NCBI GenBank assembly: GCA_021234155.1
Contig: JAJEKV010000054.1
Location: forward strand, 62,001-126,000
Source of the DNA: Isoetes taiwanensis
Lineage: Eukaryota; Streptophyta; Lycopodiopsida; Isoetales; Isoetaceae
Direction: 5' to 3'
DNA length: 64,000 bases
In this document: piece by piece, positions 1 through 11,356 of the stretch
Layout: each line of letters begins with the position of its first letter
Position numbering within the stretch: the first letter of the stretch is position 1
Notes under the pieces: model-generated
Databases searched by the model: none
What the model saw: the letters and a program-made list of their open reading frames with translations, nothing else
Told to the model about the DNA's origin: nothing
Made by a program: the position numbers and the translations under genes

Positions 1-757
1 GGAGAACCTGATGATTGGAGTCCAGAGCGTGGAACAGGACTTTATACCCTGGGGAATAGAAGGGATACACAAGATATGTTTATGTTTTGTCAAAGGTTAG
101 ATTTATCTGAATCCATCTACCGGCTTTCTGTCTCTCTTGTTAGCCTAGTCTGGTACAAGCCTGAAGGCGTACTTTTCTTATCTCGGTTTAGAGTGAAAGG
201 CTTTTACAAAATAAAGAAGAATCGATACTTCATATATCCTGATAAGGATGAGGTGTGGATGGTATACGACCGTGACTTGGTCCGTCCCACTCCAATATAT
301 GTGGTAAGCCTCTTACTAGTGGTTCTGCAACATGCACCTCTGTTTGACTACTTCTACTTTGTATTTTGGAAATCAGTATATCAGGGATACGCAAATTAAG
401 CTGGACAGCCTAGCAACTGCTATTCCAGGAAAAGAAGAATTCCTTGCCCATTGCAAAGTGTTGCAACAGACGGTTAATTCGGACATATTTAGGTATGTCG
501 CAGAGTCACATGTCTCCCTGTCTTTAAAATATAATTTGAGAAGAAATTTCTGCATAAACAGATGCACGAACAAGATGCTCAAGTACACAAATTTAAGGAA
601 TTTCTGTGCCAGGATACCATTTTACTATAAGAACGAAAGCGGCCTCCTTAAACTTGAAGTTACTAATAAGGAGCGGATAGTTTCAGCTGACAACAATCAT
701 CAGACTCGCCACTCAAAACGGAAAAGAACAGCAACAGAAGATGCCATGTACATATGA
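1..757 (+). CDS. 3' part of an unrecognised spliced gene
   Basis: The frame is open from the first base of the window, so the 5' end lies outside. A GT-AG intron at 304-376 (gtaagc to aatcag) joins two open frames in phase 0 and gives a protein ending at the stop at 755-757. A second possible intron lies at 93-143 (gttaga to ttgttag). The final residues include a basic KRKR run that could act as a nuclear signal. The segment before the intron contains MVYDRDLVRPTPIYV, which faintly recalls the last strand of ADP-ribosyltransferase (PARP) domains; this is too weak for a call. I do not recognise the family. The matching splice phase and length argue for a real exon pair, but it could also be a decayed element. 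Confidence 0.35.
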
Positions 758-1570
758 CTTCCGCATTCCATACCTCTCAACACCTCTATCCTGGATATTA
801 GAACTCAAAGTTTTTGTCCTGGGTTCGCTTAAGAGAATGGTGTGTACTTGGCTATTTGCAATGTGGGAATTTGCTATGACTAATGCTGACCTTTTCTGGA
901 AGCGATTTCTCCTCACCTCATTTATGGCATTCTGGACGCACAAGACAACTCCATGAATGTTTGAGACAATCAGTGAACATGCATTTGCCATGGACTATCA
1001 ATCCACTAGTAAAATAGTTACCTTTATTGCCTAGTAAAAAAAGTTACCTTATAGTTATCCACTAGTAAAATAAGATGGTGACCATGCCCGTTGGAAGACC
1101 CGTTGAAGCATTCACAACAATGCACCATTATAATCAAGTTGCTTGCAAGTGGCAAAAATTGATCTTATATGACATTTTTTCACTTATAAATGTAGTTTCG
1201 ATTTGCAAACGTTTTTTAAAGTTGGGTTTTTTTTTTTTCTTTTTTTTTTTAATATTTTGGGCTTTGTGGGCATGGTTTTTTTTTTAGGAAGGTGCAGCGC
1301 ACCTGGGCTTCTATATTTGTACTGAGAATGCTAGTCCTCTGTCGGATCTGGCTATATTGGCCAAGTGATCTGTTCCTTCGGGTTTTGTGTAGGGCGTGGA
1401 GACGACCGGATTTGCCGTCTGTTGCATCTGGGTTTCCATCTACTGCATCTATAGCTGTATTTGGCAACTATTGCATCTACGACTATATCTGAATTTGGTG
1501 AACTGATATGCTAACGGTCAAGGTGGAAAAAATATGAACGTTAGGCGCTCCGATAGACGCCTCGGACTCC
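758..1570. other. Intergenic, poly-T and short repeats
   Basis: No gene is visible. The motif ccactagtaaaatag recurs near 1002 and 1060 with a partial copy (cctagtaaaa) between them. Long T runs with few interruptions occupy 1228-1252 and 1277-1286. Open frames here are short and low in complexity. Confidence 0.6.
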
Positions 1571-1927
1571 ATGCGAAACCCAGGCTCGATGGATGAGGCC
1601 TTCTTGGAGGCTGTTCTCCAGGGTCTGGGTTTCCCGGTTATTCCCTCTGACTTTGATGTGACTGTTTCAGCCTTGGATAGCTTAATCATTCAATCGTACA
1701 ACTCCAGAACCAGAATAGGATTTAGTAGATCAGATTTCAGTAGTCATTATCTTAATATTCTGTGCTTTGACAGAGTAGGTTCTTTAAGAGTCTCGGCTCA
1801 TAATTCGGGTTATCTAGCCTTAGGAAGATTCAGTGTTGGAAAGATTTGGAATTGAACCAATTCTTCACTGGACAGACTTCTTTGATCTTCGGCCAGCCTG
1901 GTTCTTCTCAGATTTACAAATTTTAGT

Positions 1928-2841
1928 GTGGAGATTTGTGGGAGAAAACTAAAGATGTCTAATAGAACAGGGAAAAATGGCTCGGGGCTTCCTAAGATTC
2001 AAAACGAAAGGGAGAAAACTTTCCAGAGTATTGAGGATGAGGAATGGACGAACATCTTCTGGATGGAGGACAGAAAAGACAAGGTCTGGGATAAATCGAA
2101 AACTTTGTACATCACCTTTGCACTCATGAAAGTAGCAGCGGTATGCATGGACGTCCTGGGAGATGGGGTTATATGTGAAACCATGGACAAGCTCAAGTCT
2201 TGGAGAAGGATTACGCCTCAGGAAGGGCAAATGATAGGGATTGAGCCTGGAATACTTTAGAACTGCTTCAAGAAATGGACAGAAATCTTTGTAAAAGGAT
2301 CATGGCTAAGCAGGGTCACTCGGAATCAGACTGTTGCAGCTTCAAAAATAACATCTTTCAGAAATCCATGAACGAGATGCTCAATCTGGCAAAGACCACT
2401 CTGGTGGACCTTGAAAACCTCCAATGGAAATCCAAAGCCTCCATAAAACTAATCAAACGATGGGAGGAAGCGGAAGACCATGTCATCGAACGGCACCGTA
2501 AACAGGCTTTGAGCAAACTCCCGTCGGGTGCAGATCTGTTCTTGGGGGAAGTTTCTCAGGAATATGGAACTTACCAGACTCGGCTCAAGAAAGATACCAC
2601 TGCATGCAAGATCAGCGGCTCTAATGGTTATTTCAGCCCGCTTGAGACTAAGCAGTGTAATTGTAAGAATTGCGAAGGTATAAATAGCTCTGGAATGAAC
2701 AAGACAAATACCACAGTTGAAGATCAGAGCATCAGGAACCGGATCCCCATCATAGGAGAAGTTTACTTTTTGGTGCAACAGCCCAACCCTAGGTGTCACG
2801 TTGTCTTGAAGCCTAGCCTATCTACGTGTCTGAAAATATGA
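1928..2841 (+). pseudogene. Unrecognised Lys/Glu-rich open frames, probably one broken gene
   Basis: Two abutting open frames (1928-2260 and 2275-2841) lie in different phases on the same strand and together would give about 300 residues. The second is rich in Lys, Glu and Ser and carries a small cysteine cluster, CNCKNC, near its end. A one-base shift near 2245-2260, or an unrecognised intron, would join them. A further open frame at 1571-1855 precedes them in the first phase. I do not recognise any domain. The region could be the ORF1 of a retroelement or a decayed host gene. Confidence 0.3.
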
Positions 2842-3059
2842 CATGGACAGAAAATAGGCCATTAGATTTTGATCTAAACAAAGAGACGGTTGAGAAAAAT
2901 AAACAAGCTGATGCCAGTTCGAAACATCTCGCCCTGGACCTAACCCTAGATGCTCACGGTCCTGCTTCGGCCTTATATCTATTCGAATCTCTGCTTGCCT
3001 CTTATTTTTTATTGGAGCTTCTACATTTTGACTTGGTGAGAAGCTTTCCTTTTTGAAGC

Positions 3060-3650
3060 TTGCTTTCAAATGCATGCCTTTCTAAAAGTCTGCAAAGGTA
3101 AAACGTTTCTATGGTATTCTTAATTGGTGAGACTACGTGTTGTCTGAACTAGGCATATTAGATTAATAAGCCATGGCATGGAAAGGAGAAAATGTCAGAA
3201 GCAGATTTGTAGCAGGGAGTTTGTGCACTGAAATGGTCTGCTGCTCTTTTGTCGATTGCAACCGCCAAGCTCTTTAGTAACTTAAAATGCTTCTGGAGAG
3301 GTGGATTAGTCTGCCCAATTACCTCTCCTAAGATCAGTATATGTTAATGCATTCCACAATTTCCAGTGCATTCTAAATGAAAAGTTCTAGTTATAGTTAG
3401 GGGATCAAGTATATGTGTTTACTGTCCCTACATTTTATGTTGGAAAGAAAATGCTTAAATCCGGAAGGAATACATATAAGCTGTGTTCAGAATACGTAAC
3501 ATGCGTGATTGCATGTTACGCACGGCATACTGCCGCGCCGGTATAATATATCCATCTTTCGTTGGACAGAATCTGCTAGCATCCAATCCAACAAACACCT
3601 CAAATGCAGATGATCCCCACAACTTGCATAGTAGTCCCCATTCTTCATAT
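3060..3650. other. Spacer without recognisable features
   Basis: Ordinary AT-rich sequence. The only structure seen is a short inverted pair, cgtaacatgcgtgattgcatgttacg, around 3495-3520, which could form a small hairpin. Confidence 0.5.
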
Positions 3651-3657
3651 CCTCCCA

Positions 3658-4668
3658 CTAGCTCTCATATAGATATTCGGGAGGGAGATATACAATACCC
3701 TGCTCCTTCGCGACTCTAAGGGGATCAGAATCTAAAGCTCTCGTCAAACTGTGCATATGCTCATTATCTACCATCAACACCGTGTTTTCCCTACCCAAAG
3801 CTGCAAGCTGATACTTCGTCCACCAATTCCGCAACCATCTTGTCATGAGCATTCGCACGATGTTTTAAGCGCAAGTTCTCCTCTGACAGAGTAAAATTTT
3901 GACTTCTTTCATTTTCTAACTGAGCTTTCACATCTGCCTCTTCGGTTACCGCACCTGCTGCTACAACCCCGGCCACTTCTAAAAAGTTTTAGAGCATCTG
4001 CGAGCAAGTAAGTTCATCACCCAAGGCACTTTCCGAATCGTCCATCTGTTTAACTCTCTTGCTGCTGCCACTACCACTTTCTTGCTTCCATTTTCTGCTA
4101 GCATAATTTACAGGCTTACCCTTTACAATCTCATAATACACTTGGTTGGCAAACATCTTGCTGAATTCATGATTTTTTATCATAATTCCTTTCACTTGAA
4201 CCCATCTCTCCAAAGCTTTAGCTTAGACTTCAGGGACCTTGCAGTCGTATGCTTTATATTTACCTGCTCTTTTGCTTGGCTAGTCGGCTTAAACTGTTTG
4301 GCGTCTAAATTTGCCTCCACATCCTCGTAATCCGCCCCTGACGGGCAACAACCTGGGCCCATGTCACATGCAACTCCATGAACCTTTGTAATTGTAGCAT
4401 CTTCTTTTCTGGCCACTTTCGCCACTGCCCTTAGCCTCACCAACTCTTTTGCATGCGCTTCATTTGCTCTAGCATGTTCCTCTGCTCTCTGTAACTATGG
4501 TGCCCTAACCTCCGATAATGTAGGTAGAGAAGGGAATGCAAAGCCCTCTGGAGTCCTCAAAGAGGACGAGAAGAAGAAGTTGGCCCCCTGCCCAGTTTCA
4601 TCAGCCCCTTCTCTTTGCTGACGAGGCATACTCTCTTATTGATGAGACGTACTCGGTTGTTGAGACAT
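3658..4668 (-). pseudogene. Decayed coiled-coil protein, probably element-encoded
   Basis: Reading the minus strand from an ATG at 4668 (MSQQPSTSHQ...), a protein of about 330 residues can be followed to about 3658, but with in-frame stops soon after the start and again near 4500, a frame change near 4200, another stop near 3977 and a frame change near 3800. The recoverable parts include an Ala/Glu-rich helix (LQRAEEHARANEAHAKEL), a KxKxxW segment, and a second coiled coil (ENERSQNFTLSEENLRL). Repeated stops and frame shifts show that it is dead. The family is not recognised. Its position just downstream of the kinase-like remnant, on the same strand, suggests both belonged to one mobile element. 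Confidence 0.45.
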
Positions 4669-4759
4669 ATTTTTTGGCACGGTTTGTAAGTAGGTTGTTT
4701 GTTCAATTTCTTGCGTATATGCTTTATGTTAACTGCGCAAAATAAAAGCAACTCAATAT

Positions 4760-5184
4760 GACTTATAAATTATAAAAGAAATCAAGTGCGACGAAAACAA
4801 ATACATAAAATGGCAAGGATATTTTACTAAATGTGTGCCTAAAGCAATTGTTCAATCAATAAATTTTTTTGACTTTTAAGATAGCGTATGAGAGAGCTCA
4901 TAGATGCACGCTAAGCGTGACTTGGTCCAACTTGGTCAATATCGTCCGCACCTAACCCAACTTGGGGAATCCAATCTGATTCCATTTGGGGTCTTGTGCA
5001 ATATATTGGAGAGCAATTCGAAGTGCTCCGCATCGTGTTCAGTAGCTGGTTCATATCAAACTTGCGTGCCTTGTCTCTCATTGGGGATTTGACACGGTGT
5101 TTCAAATAATCGTACATGTTTCAAAACTTCTGGCTTTGTTTACTAGTACCCATAGCCTCCAAGAAAGAATGCTTACGTGCAAAA
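4760..5184. other. Spacer between two decayed minus-strand ORFs
   Basis: AT-rich sequence with no convincing coding segment. It separates the coiled-coil remnant from the kinase-like remnant and may be the original intergenic or intron sequence of that element. Confidence 0.4.
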
Positions 5185-5823
5185 TCAGGCCAGGTAATAG
5201 ATAAAGTAGGTTGCCCCTAAGAGGTCGAAGTCGACCCTTGCAGCCACCATTTTAGTTCCATCTTTTTTGGGACCCCAATATAAATCATCATGCATGTACA
5301 GATAATTCTCAATGGCCTTTTTGCCAACACCATCCATGCCTTTGTATGCCCACCACTTCACTTCCACTGGTTTCTTCTCCCCAATCACAAATACCAATAT
5401 AAATAGCATGGGGCTCCGTGCATCCTTTCTCTTTTCCAAAGTCAAAATGGAGCAGGACATTGCTCGGGTGCAAGTCCATGTGTAAATGGTGCTCTTTATG
5501 AAGCTTAAGCAAGCCGCTTAAAAATGACATAGTTAGATCACCCACTCTTCGAGCAACATATAACTCTTGCTTTCTCCGTTGTTCAAGCTTAAAGACATCG
5601 ACCTCCACATTAGGCATATATCCTAATCTTTTAAATGCATGCCTCGCAAACTCATTATCTCCATGATGTACAAAAAGAGATGCACAAGAACCCCCATCCA
5701 ATAAGGAAATATCAACCCTATTCTTTCCAATCCAGTTGTACGACCAATACAGCGTATAATAGAGCCATGTCTAATCTGCATTTGCGACTCCCTCATATTT
5801 TTCATCATGGCCTTTACTATCAT
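5185..5823 (-). pseudogene. Frameshifted protein-kinase-like domain
   Basis: Three overlapping minus-strand frames together read as one kinase fold in the right order. The frame from 5823 gives a hinge-like GLIFPYW stretch. The frame from 5701 continues with DGGSCASLF, then the catalytic loop HMDLHPSNVLL (HxDLxPxN signature) and ICDWG in the place of DFG. The frame from 5460 carries the activation-segment end and VDFDLLGATYF, which matches the DVxSLG helix. Shifts near 5700 and 5380 break the gene. By family knowledge, DWG instead of DFG and a divergent loop are seen in atypical kinases. No flanking host exons are visible, so transfer by a mobile element is plausible but inferred. Confidence 0.6.
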
Positions 5824-5879
5824 ATCGGGTCTCGCAGTACCTAACCGCCATCATCATTCTAATAAGGTTCGTCTTGAAG

Positions 5880-6295
5880 AAAACTGGAACCCAAGATTAT
5901 GCATTTGTACACGGTCTCATATGTTCCTGATCCAATAGTCCTGTTAACTATCTGAAAGGAATCTACCATTGCAAACCAGATAGTCTTAGCATCTGCCATT
6001 TTTCTTTTTTTCCCACTCTTTATCATTCTCACCAGGATGTTTGGCTCTAATAGTTTGTGCCAATACTTTCTTAACCAGGTGGGGGGTGGGTTTCCTTTCT
6101 AAGCTTTCGATTAATCCAAGTTGTATTCCATGCAACAGCCTTATCTTTTAGATCCTCTCTCAAGTGAGGACTCATCAAATAGCATAAATCATCTTTCCAG
6201 TCATGCAAGGTACATGACCATCTATCCAGGTATACCTTTTAGAATCACCCTTTCCAGGTTCTAGCTCTATCATTCGAGGCCCAAAAGCTCTCTCA
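5880..6295 (-). pseudogene. Upstream coding debris of the kinase-like unit
   Basis: The minus strand shows an open stretch (NAERAFGPRMIELEPGKG) and, one frame away, WSCTLHDWKDDLCYLMSPHL and AVAWNTTWINRKL. They adjoin with a small frame shift near 6215. This is probably the N-terminal part of the same protein as the kinase-like domain downstream. The family is not recognised, and the tryptophan-rich text is the only distinctive feature. Confidence 0.35.
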
Positions 6296-6299
6296 GCGT

Positions 6300-6790
6300 T
6301 GTTAGTCCTGTACGACTAGGTATAGGACTATTCCTGAGAACCACGGAGCAGGGCAGGAATAAGGCACCAGATCAAGCATAGGGTAGTAGACCCACGCCCC
6401 CGCCGAAACCCAAGCAGACGACCACGCCCCAGTCAAAGAAGAGATTCAAAACGGACAAATGACGGCCTCCATGGAGTATAGTCCAAAGTCCGGATCAACT
6501 CCTTGATGAAAGCCTGAAAAGATCTATTTTGGGCCCAAGGCCGTTGTACTATATATATGAGTAGAGATGGAACTCAGTTTTGGAGATGAGATTTAGTCCT
6601 TGTCTCTAGCTTTTCCTCTCGATTTCCGAGAGCTTATGTACACTCAGTGATATCAAGGAAGCATTATTCTCTTCATTGTTTGTTGTTTGTCCTTTTCTGT
6701 TTCCTTCTTTTTGTTCTTTGCAAAATCCCGCGTAACACTCAGCCAGGATTCTCCTGTTTGATCCATAGGTTCTCACAGAAGGGCTGTCTT
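6300..6790 (+). other. Possible LTR or promoter-like segment
   Basis: The minus-strand coding text stops abruptly at about 6300, where sequence of a different character begins (tgttagtcctg). A TATA-like run, actatatatatgag, lies at 6548-6561, followed by a T-rich leader, an order seen in LTR U3-R-U5 regions. I could not find matching ends or a target-site duplication, so the identity stays open. Confidence 0.25.
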
Positions 6791-6812
6791 ACAGGAGATC
6801 CCGAACCCAGAC

Positions 6813-7835
6813 CCTAAACAGGGGAAAAGAGGAAAACAAGCATAGAAAAAAAGAAAAGAGAAAAAATGTGGGAAGGGTATGGGAAAAGGAAATGAAGGGA
6901 GAAAGGGTGAAGGAAAAGTAAAACGGCATGGGTAAAAGAGAATGAGGGAAAGGATCGGGAAAAGAGGAAAACAGAAAGGAAAAAGTCCATCAAGAAAAGA
7001 GAAAGGGAAAAACACCAAGGAAAGGAAAAGAGGGAACGGGTCAAAAAAAAGAGGAAAAGGGGAACAGGAGAAAGATGCGGAGCAAGGAATTGAAAAAGAG
7101 GAAGAGGAAAGGGAAAAGGGCACGGGAAAAAAAGGAAGAGGGAAAGGGTGAGGAAAGGGGAAAAAGAGCAGAGGAAAGGGAAAAGAGGGAGACAGTGGAG
7201 AAAGGAGGAAAAGGGGCACATAAAGAAGGTAGAGAAAAGGGAATGGAAAGAGGCATAGGGAAAGAGAAAAGGAAAAAGAAGGGGAAAAGGAAAGGGTAAA
7301 AGGGCATGGAGAAAAGCGAAAGGGTGGTGAAAGAACGAAAAGGAAAGTGAAAGGAAAAAGGAAAAGGAATGTGGAAAAGGAGGAAGGTAAGGGAATATGG
7401 ACACGAGGAAAATTGGAGAGAGAAATGGGAAAAGAGAAGCAGAAAAGGGCAAGTGATAAAGAGGAAGAGGATGGAGAAAGGAAGAAAAAGGCACATGAAA
7501 AGGTGGGGAAAAGAGAACAAAAAAAGGGCATGGAAAAAGGAAAGTGAAAAGGAAAAGGAAAAGGAAAGGGAAAAATGGGAAGGGAGGGAAGGGAAGAAAA
7601 TCAAAGGGAAAAGGTCCGTCAGAAAAAAAAGAGGGGGGAGGAAAGGGAAAGGGGAAAGAGAAGGGAAGTGAAGGGAGAAGATGGTAAAAGAAAAGAAAAA
7701 AAGAGAGAAGGGAAAAAGAAGACGTGTAGGAAAAATAAGAAAAAAGGGAAAAGGAACAAAGAAAGTGTGTAGGAAAACGAGGGAAAAGGGAAATGCGGGA
7801 TAGAGCAAAAGGCAAAGGGAAGAGGAAGAGTGTGG
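6813..7835 (+). repeat. One-kilobase purine (GA) tract
   Basis: For about 1,020 bases the + strand is almost wholly A and G, with scattered C and T, in irregular units such as gggaaaagagga. It is not a perfect tandem repeat. Both strands are open over long distances (up to 381 codons of Phe, Ser, Leu and Pro on the minus strand; Lys, Glu, Arg and Gly on the plus strand), but this follows from composition alone. Such tracts can form triplex DNA and block polymerases; that is known of the sequence class and not shown here. Confidence 0.85.
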
Positions 7836-7992
7836 AATGCACGAAAATCTCATAAAGCTCATCAATGTTGGGTTTGGTTTCTATTATATTAGATTTATGA
7901 AAAGGAGTCTGAGCTGAATAGATTTTCGTCCACACAGATTCCCAACTTATGTCCAGCAATGCTGGGCACCATTACTAGTATAGTAATATAAG

Positions 7993-8862
7993 AAGATGTG
8001 CACAAGTGCCAAAATATCCACATCGTCTTCAAAATGCCAAATGTCATCCACATCATCACCTAAATACATCCACATCACCATACACGTGTCATCCACCTCA
8101 TCACCACATCACAAAAAGTTTTGACTAGAAAAAAGTTATTTTGCCACCTTGCTTGCCACATCATTCGCCTGATTGTGCCATGTCATCACCCATTTGCCAC
8201 ACCATTTCGTAATCTTGCCACATCATCATAATTAGCCTTATTTTTAGCTAAAAGTCAAGATGCTCTTTTTTGCAAAAAGACTCCCATCATATAGAGCATC
8301 AAAAAAGATTCCATTTGAAAAAAAAGGGAATTTTTGAAAAAGACCTTGTTATGATTCTCATATTCCATTTCTTAAGATTTGCCTTGTAGCGAGGGGGCTA
8401 GCCACTCATTCCCTCCAACGGTACCCCCGGGCATGTAGGGTGGCAACGGGCCAGGACCCACATGGAGATAACATGTCATTTATAAGTCTATGTGGACTTG
8501 TTCTTATAAGCCTTGATCTTCCCAATCGAATTAGGCATATGGGATATATCAGAGATCTTTGAAGGACCTTAAAATCTGTTGCAAGCCAAGATCCTGAGTT
8601 TATTTTAGCCAAAATTGCAAGATATTTTCAATTTCTTTCACTTTCGACCCTGTGCCCAAGTCTGCAGAGTTTAAGAATGATGAAATTCATTGTATGATGT
8701 TCATTTGAATGAAAATCCGACCCCTTGGCATAAGATTTCCCTACAATTCATGCTTAAGAATTCAAAAAGAGGTAAATTTTGAAGGTAAAGCTTCAACTTG
8801 AGTAAGGAAAAACTCTCTACCTTTACAGAAGTTTGCATTGGCATGTTATCTTTATTTAAGAG
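7993..8862. repeat. Dispersed repeat, copy 1
   Basis: This segment matches 35917-37660 closely in the same orientation, starting at gatgtgcac and ending near gcattggcatgtt. Shared text includes the CACATCATC-rich part, the ttgactagaaaaaag block and the acctttacagaagt end. Copy 1 lacks about 200 bases present in copy 2 between gagttt and tttag near 8600, and it lacks the 644 bp insertion found in copy 2. No coding sequence is seen. The element class is unknown, and no terminal repeats were found. Confidence 0.8.
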
Positions 8863-8865
8863 AAT

Positions 8866-9313
8866 AGAATAGAATGGATTTTTTATCGTCCACGGAGACC
8901 AATTGGCCTATGGGACCCAAACAAAAAGAGAGTAGCAAGCGTATTACTGTCAGGATTAAAAAACCCCCGCCCCGAAGGGTTTTCGAGGGAAAAACCTTAG
9001 CAGTAATAAGTATGTTGGTACATTGTACAATTGTATAGGACAGTTCAATACTGTCCCGGAGGACAAATTGAGTCTGTGCATCCATAACCTCCTGGAGGTA
9101 TGACCCCAACAAGCCCACTAACGTCGTATTCAATAACTCATGCAACGGCTGGCCAGGCACTACTAATCGAATATACCGCACTCGGATATGGGCAAACACT
9201 GGGCAGATCTGTGGGGCATGACATTCATCTTCAATGGCGCCCTGGTGGCAACACTGGCAAAGCCTTTCCTCCCGTGCTTCCCGAGCCCAACGTCCTGTCT
9301 CAATATATATCAT
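8866..9313 (-). mobile_element. LINE 3' end with zinc-knuckle region
   Basis: The minus frame begins IETGRWAR and carries C-x2-C-x8-H-x4-C (CQCC...ECHAPQIC), followed by an FxxIRxRY segment. This is the cysteine-histidine motif found after the reverse transcriptase domain in many plant and animal LINE ORF2 proteins. The 5' part is missing, as usual for LINE insertions. The 3' end runs through a G/C-rich stretch (gggcgggggtttttt) to a simple tail of ATTCT-like units at 8862-8875. The last 50 or so bases recur at the right edge of the window, so the family is repeated. The copy is dead. Confidence 0.75.
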
Positions 9314-9329
9314 CTACTTTTAGCAGTTC

Positions 9330-10260
9330 TTGAACTGCATTATGGATGCATGCTGCTCAACAAGGTACAGGATGCAGAATGGATTATGCAGTTAAGAGCA
9401 TGATGCATTAGCATGCTATATCCATGCATTTTTCTGCAAACTTTAAAGGGTTCCAGAAGCATATGGAGGTAGCCTCGACATTATATGCTTGGAATTTATT
9501 TGCTTGGTAACGATAGTTCTTTGATTTATTTTGTTGTTTTCTTTCATTCGAGTAGCAGATCTGCCACATGCTTAAGGATGTTGTATTCAAGTAGCACAGA
9601 TCCGCATCTTCAACTGATTTATTCAGATATGTTATTATGATGTTGTTTAAATGTTTTCTAGAAAATGTCCATGTTTGGAGTTGCTTCACTCAATACAGGG
9701 ATGCACCGTTTGCATCAAGTGCATCCTGAAAGACCAGGGTAATTTTTGCTAGTTTGGCTTAACATTATATGTTTAAAGGAACACAAGCTTGATACAAAGG
9801 AGAAAATGAACTATCTATTGTCTACGGTTTATTGTATTCATGTGCAAGAACAGTATACATTCTTCTTGTTTTGCAATAACCCTTAGAACATTACTTTATT
9901 TCAAGCCATCTGATTGTTGAGTGAAGTCATGTGTTTGGATAGCAGCATTTCTTATGTTTGTTCAATTGAAAGGTCTATCAAGCCGTATAAGATACGTCAA
10001 AACTATTTCATGCCTTTTTGGCTAGTTGTAGACCGGGAGATAGATATTCAAAATTCTCTAATTATAATTGCACCCTATACTGTGTATCTCAATTGGAAAT
10101 TCAAGGGATTGCTTATAGTCATTATTGGAAGAAACTACATATGTGCATTTTATCAATTGCATTCGCTGTGTATAGTTTACAAGACAACGAGGACATGGTT
10201 TTGATATGTTAACAGGCTTGTAAGATTCTGCTCTGCCGCCCCATGAACATGAAGTGCTTC
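9330..10260. other. Noncoding spacer
   Basis: AT-rich sequence with no credible reading frame, RNA gene or repeat. Confidence 0.5.
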
Positions 10261-10292
10261 AATATTGTACCTCAAATTTCTGCAATCCTATA

Positions 10293-10334
10293 GAAGGAGA
10301 AGGAGAAGGAGAAGGAGAAGGAGAAGGAGAAGGA
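10293..10334 (+). repeat. Hexanucleotide microsatellite (AGAAGG)n
   Basis: Seven perfect six-base units. Translation gives only an artificial Arg or Ser-Pro run. Confidence 0.95.
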
Positions 10335-10695
10335 ACAGCTGCGGTATGATTGCAGTCAAGGATGAACATTTCAACACCATATCTAATACAAATACAGAAA
10401 GGCTTATTGATTGCCAGAATATAGATGTTGGCTTTATGATGCATGCAGACATGGTCAGTGCATAGTAGACTTTGAATGATGTGTTTTCTTAACTTATGCT
10501 TAAGATGCTTGTCACTAACAATCTAAAACAGTGTCAAATAATGGCCTTCACGTCATTATCTAAGCTAGTCTACATCACATTGAATTAAGTGTTGAGTCAA
10601 TGGTTTTGGTAAAACACCTAGCAAATATTTAATTAAGAACTACAAAAATACTTGTACATCCTAAATAAACCATCAACCATGAATATAACAACCTC

Positions 10696-10771
10696 AAAGA
10701 AAAACTACGTAAAGATTCTCTTTTGCCATTCACAAAGAAAAACTACATAAAGATTCTCTTTTGCCATTCAC
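10696..10771 (+). repeat. 38 bp tandem duplication
   Basis: Two adjacent 38 bp units (10696-10733 and 10734-10771) differ at one position (tacgtaa versus tacataa). This points to a recent slippage or repair event. Confidence 0.95.
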
Positions 10772-11335
10772 ATTCAACTTGGGACGATAACGAAATTGTA
10801 ATTAGTTTATCGTCTCAAGTATTTGTCGTAAAGAGCCATATTTTTTGTGACATAAAAAATGACAAACAAAGGACCTCTAATTCTATAAATTATTTTGCCC
10901 TAATTTTCCAATGCCTTTATTTTCTATAGCATCTGGCGTGCCTTTTTGTAGTTGTCACTTTTTCCCTCCTTTTCAATTTCGTGGCTATCTCTCTGTTCCG
11001 TTGCCAACAGAAGCTCCACTGGGCACGAACAGAAGCTTCACCCATCAAAGGCAGGCTAGGTCGTTCCGTTCTGTTGCTATCCAATCCAGCCCATTCTGTT
11101 CCGCTATCCAAATTCCATTCTATAGCACGATAGCAGCATGCCAAGGCAGGTGCATTTGTCATTTTTCTATTACTTTGAAAGGGGATAAACCTCTGATTCA
11201 ATACTTTATGTGAATAATCAGGGAGTTGCATGCTGGAAATGACATATTTATTATAATACATGTAAGAAAGCACTGCCACTGTGCAATAAGGTGAGTCATT
11301 GTCTCTTCTTTGAGATGTAAACTCACTTTTTTAAT
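10772..11335. other. Spacer before the hAT remnant
   Basis: No gene recognised. The open frames of about 100 codons on both strands at 10911-11279 overlap each other and match nothing I know. Confidence 0.45.
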
Positions 11336-11356
11336 CTAAACTTCATTCTTTGCTTC

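Noticed and set aside
6304-6774. Complete LTR between the kinase-like unit and the purine tract
   Set aside because: The TATA-like run and abrupt left border fit, but no right end, duplication or primer site could be found, so it is listed only as possible.
6773-7959. Long open frames (252-381 codons, Phe/Ser/Leu/Pro-rich) on the minus strand
   Set aside because: They lie in the purine tract, and all three minus frames are open because stop codons are rare in such composition. No start context or domain.
10265-10465. Arginine-rich frame, possible nucleic-acid-binding peptide
   Set aside because: The Arg run is the translation of the AGAAGG microsatellite.
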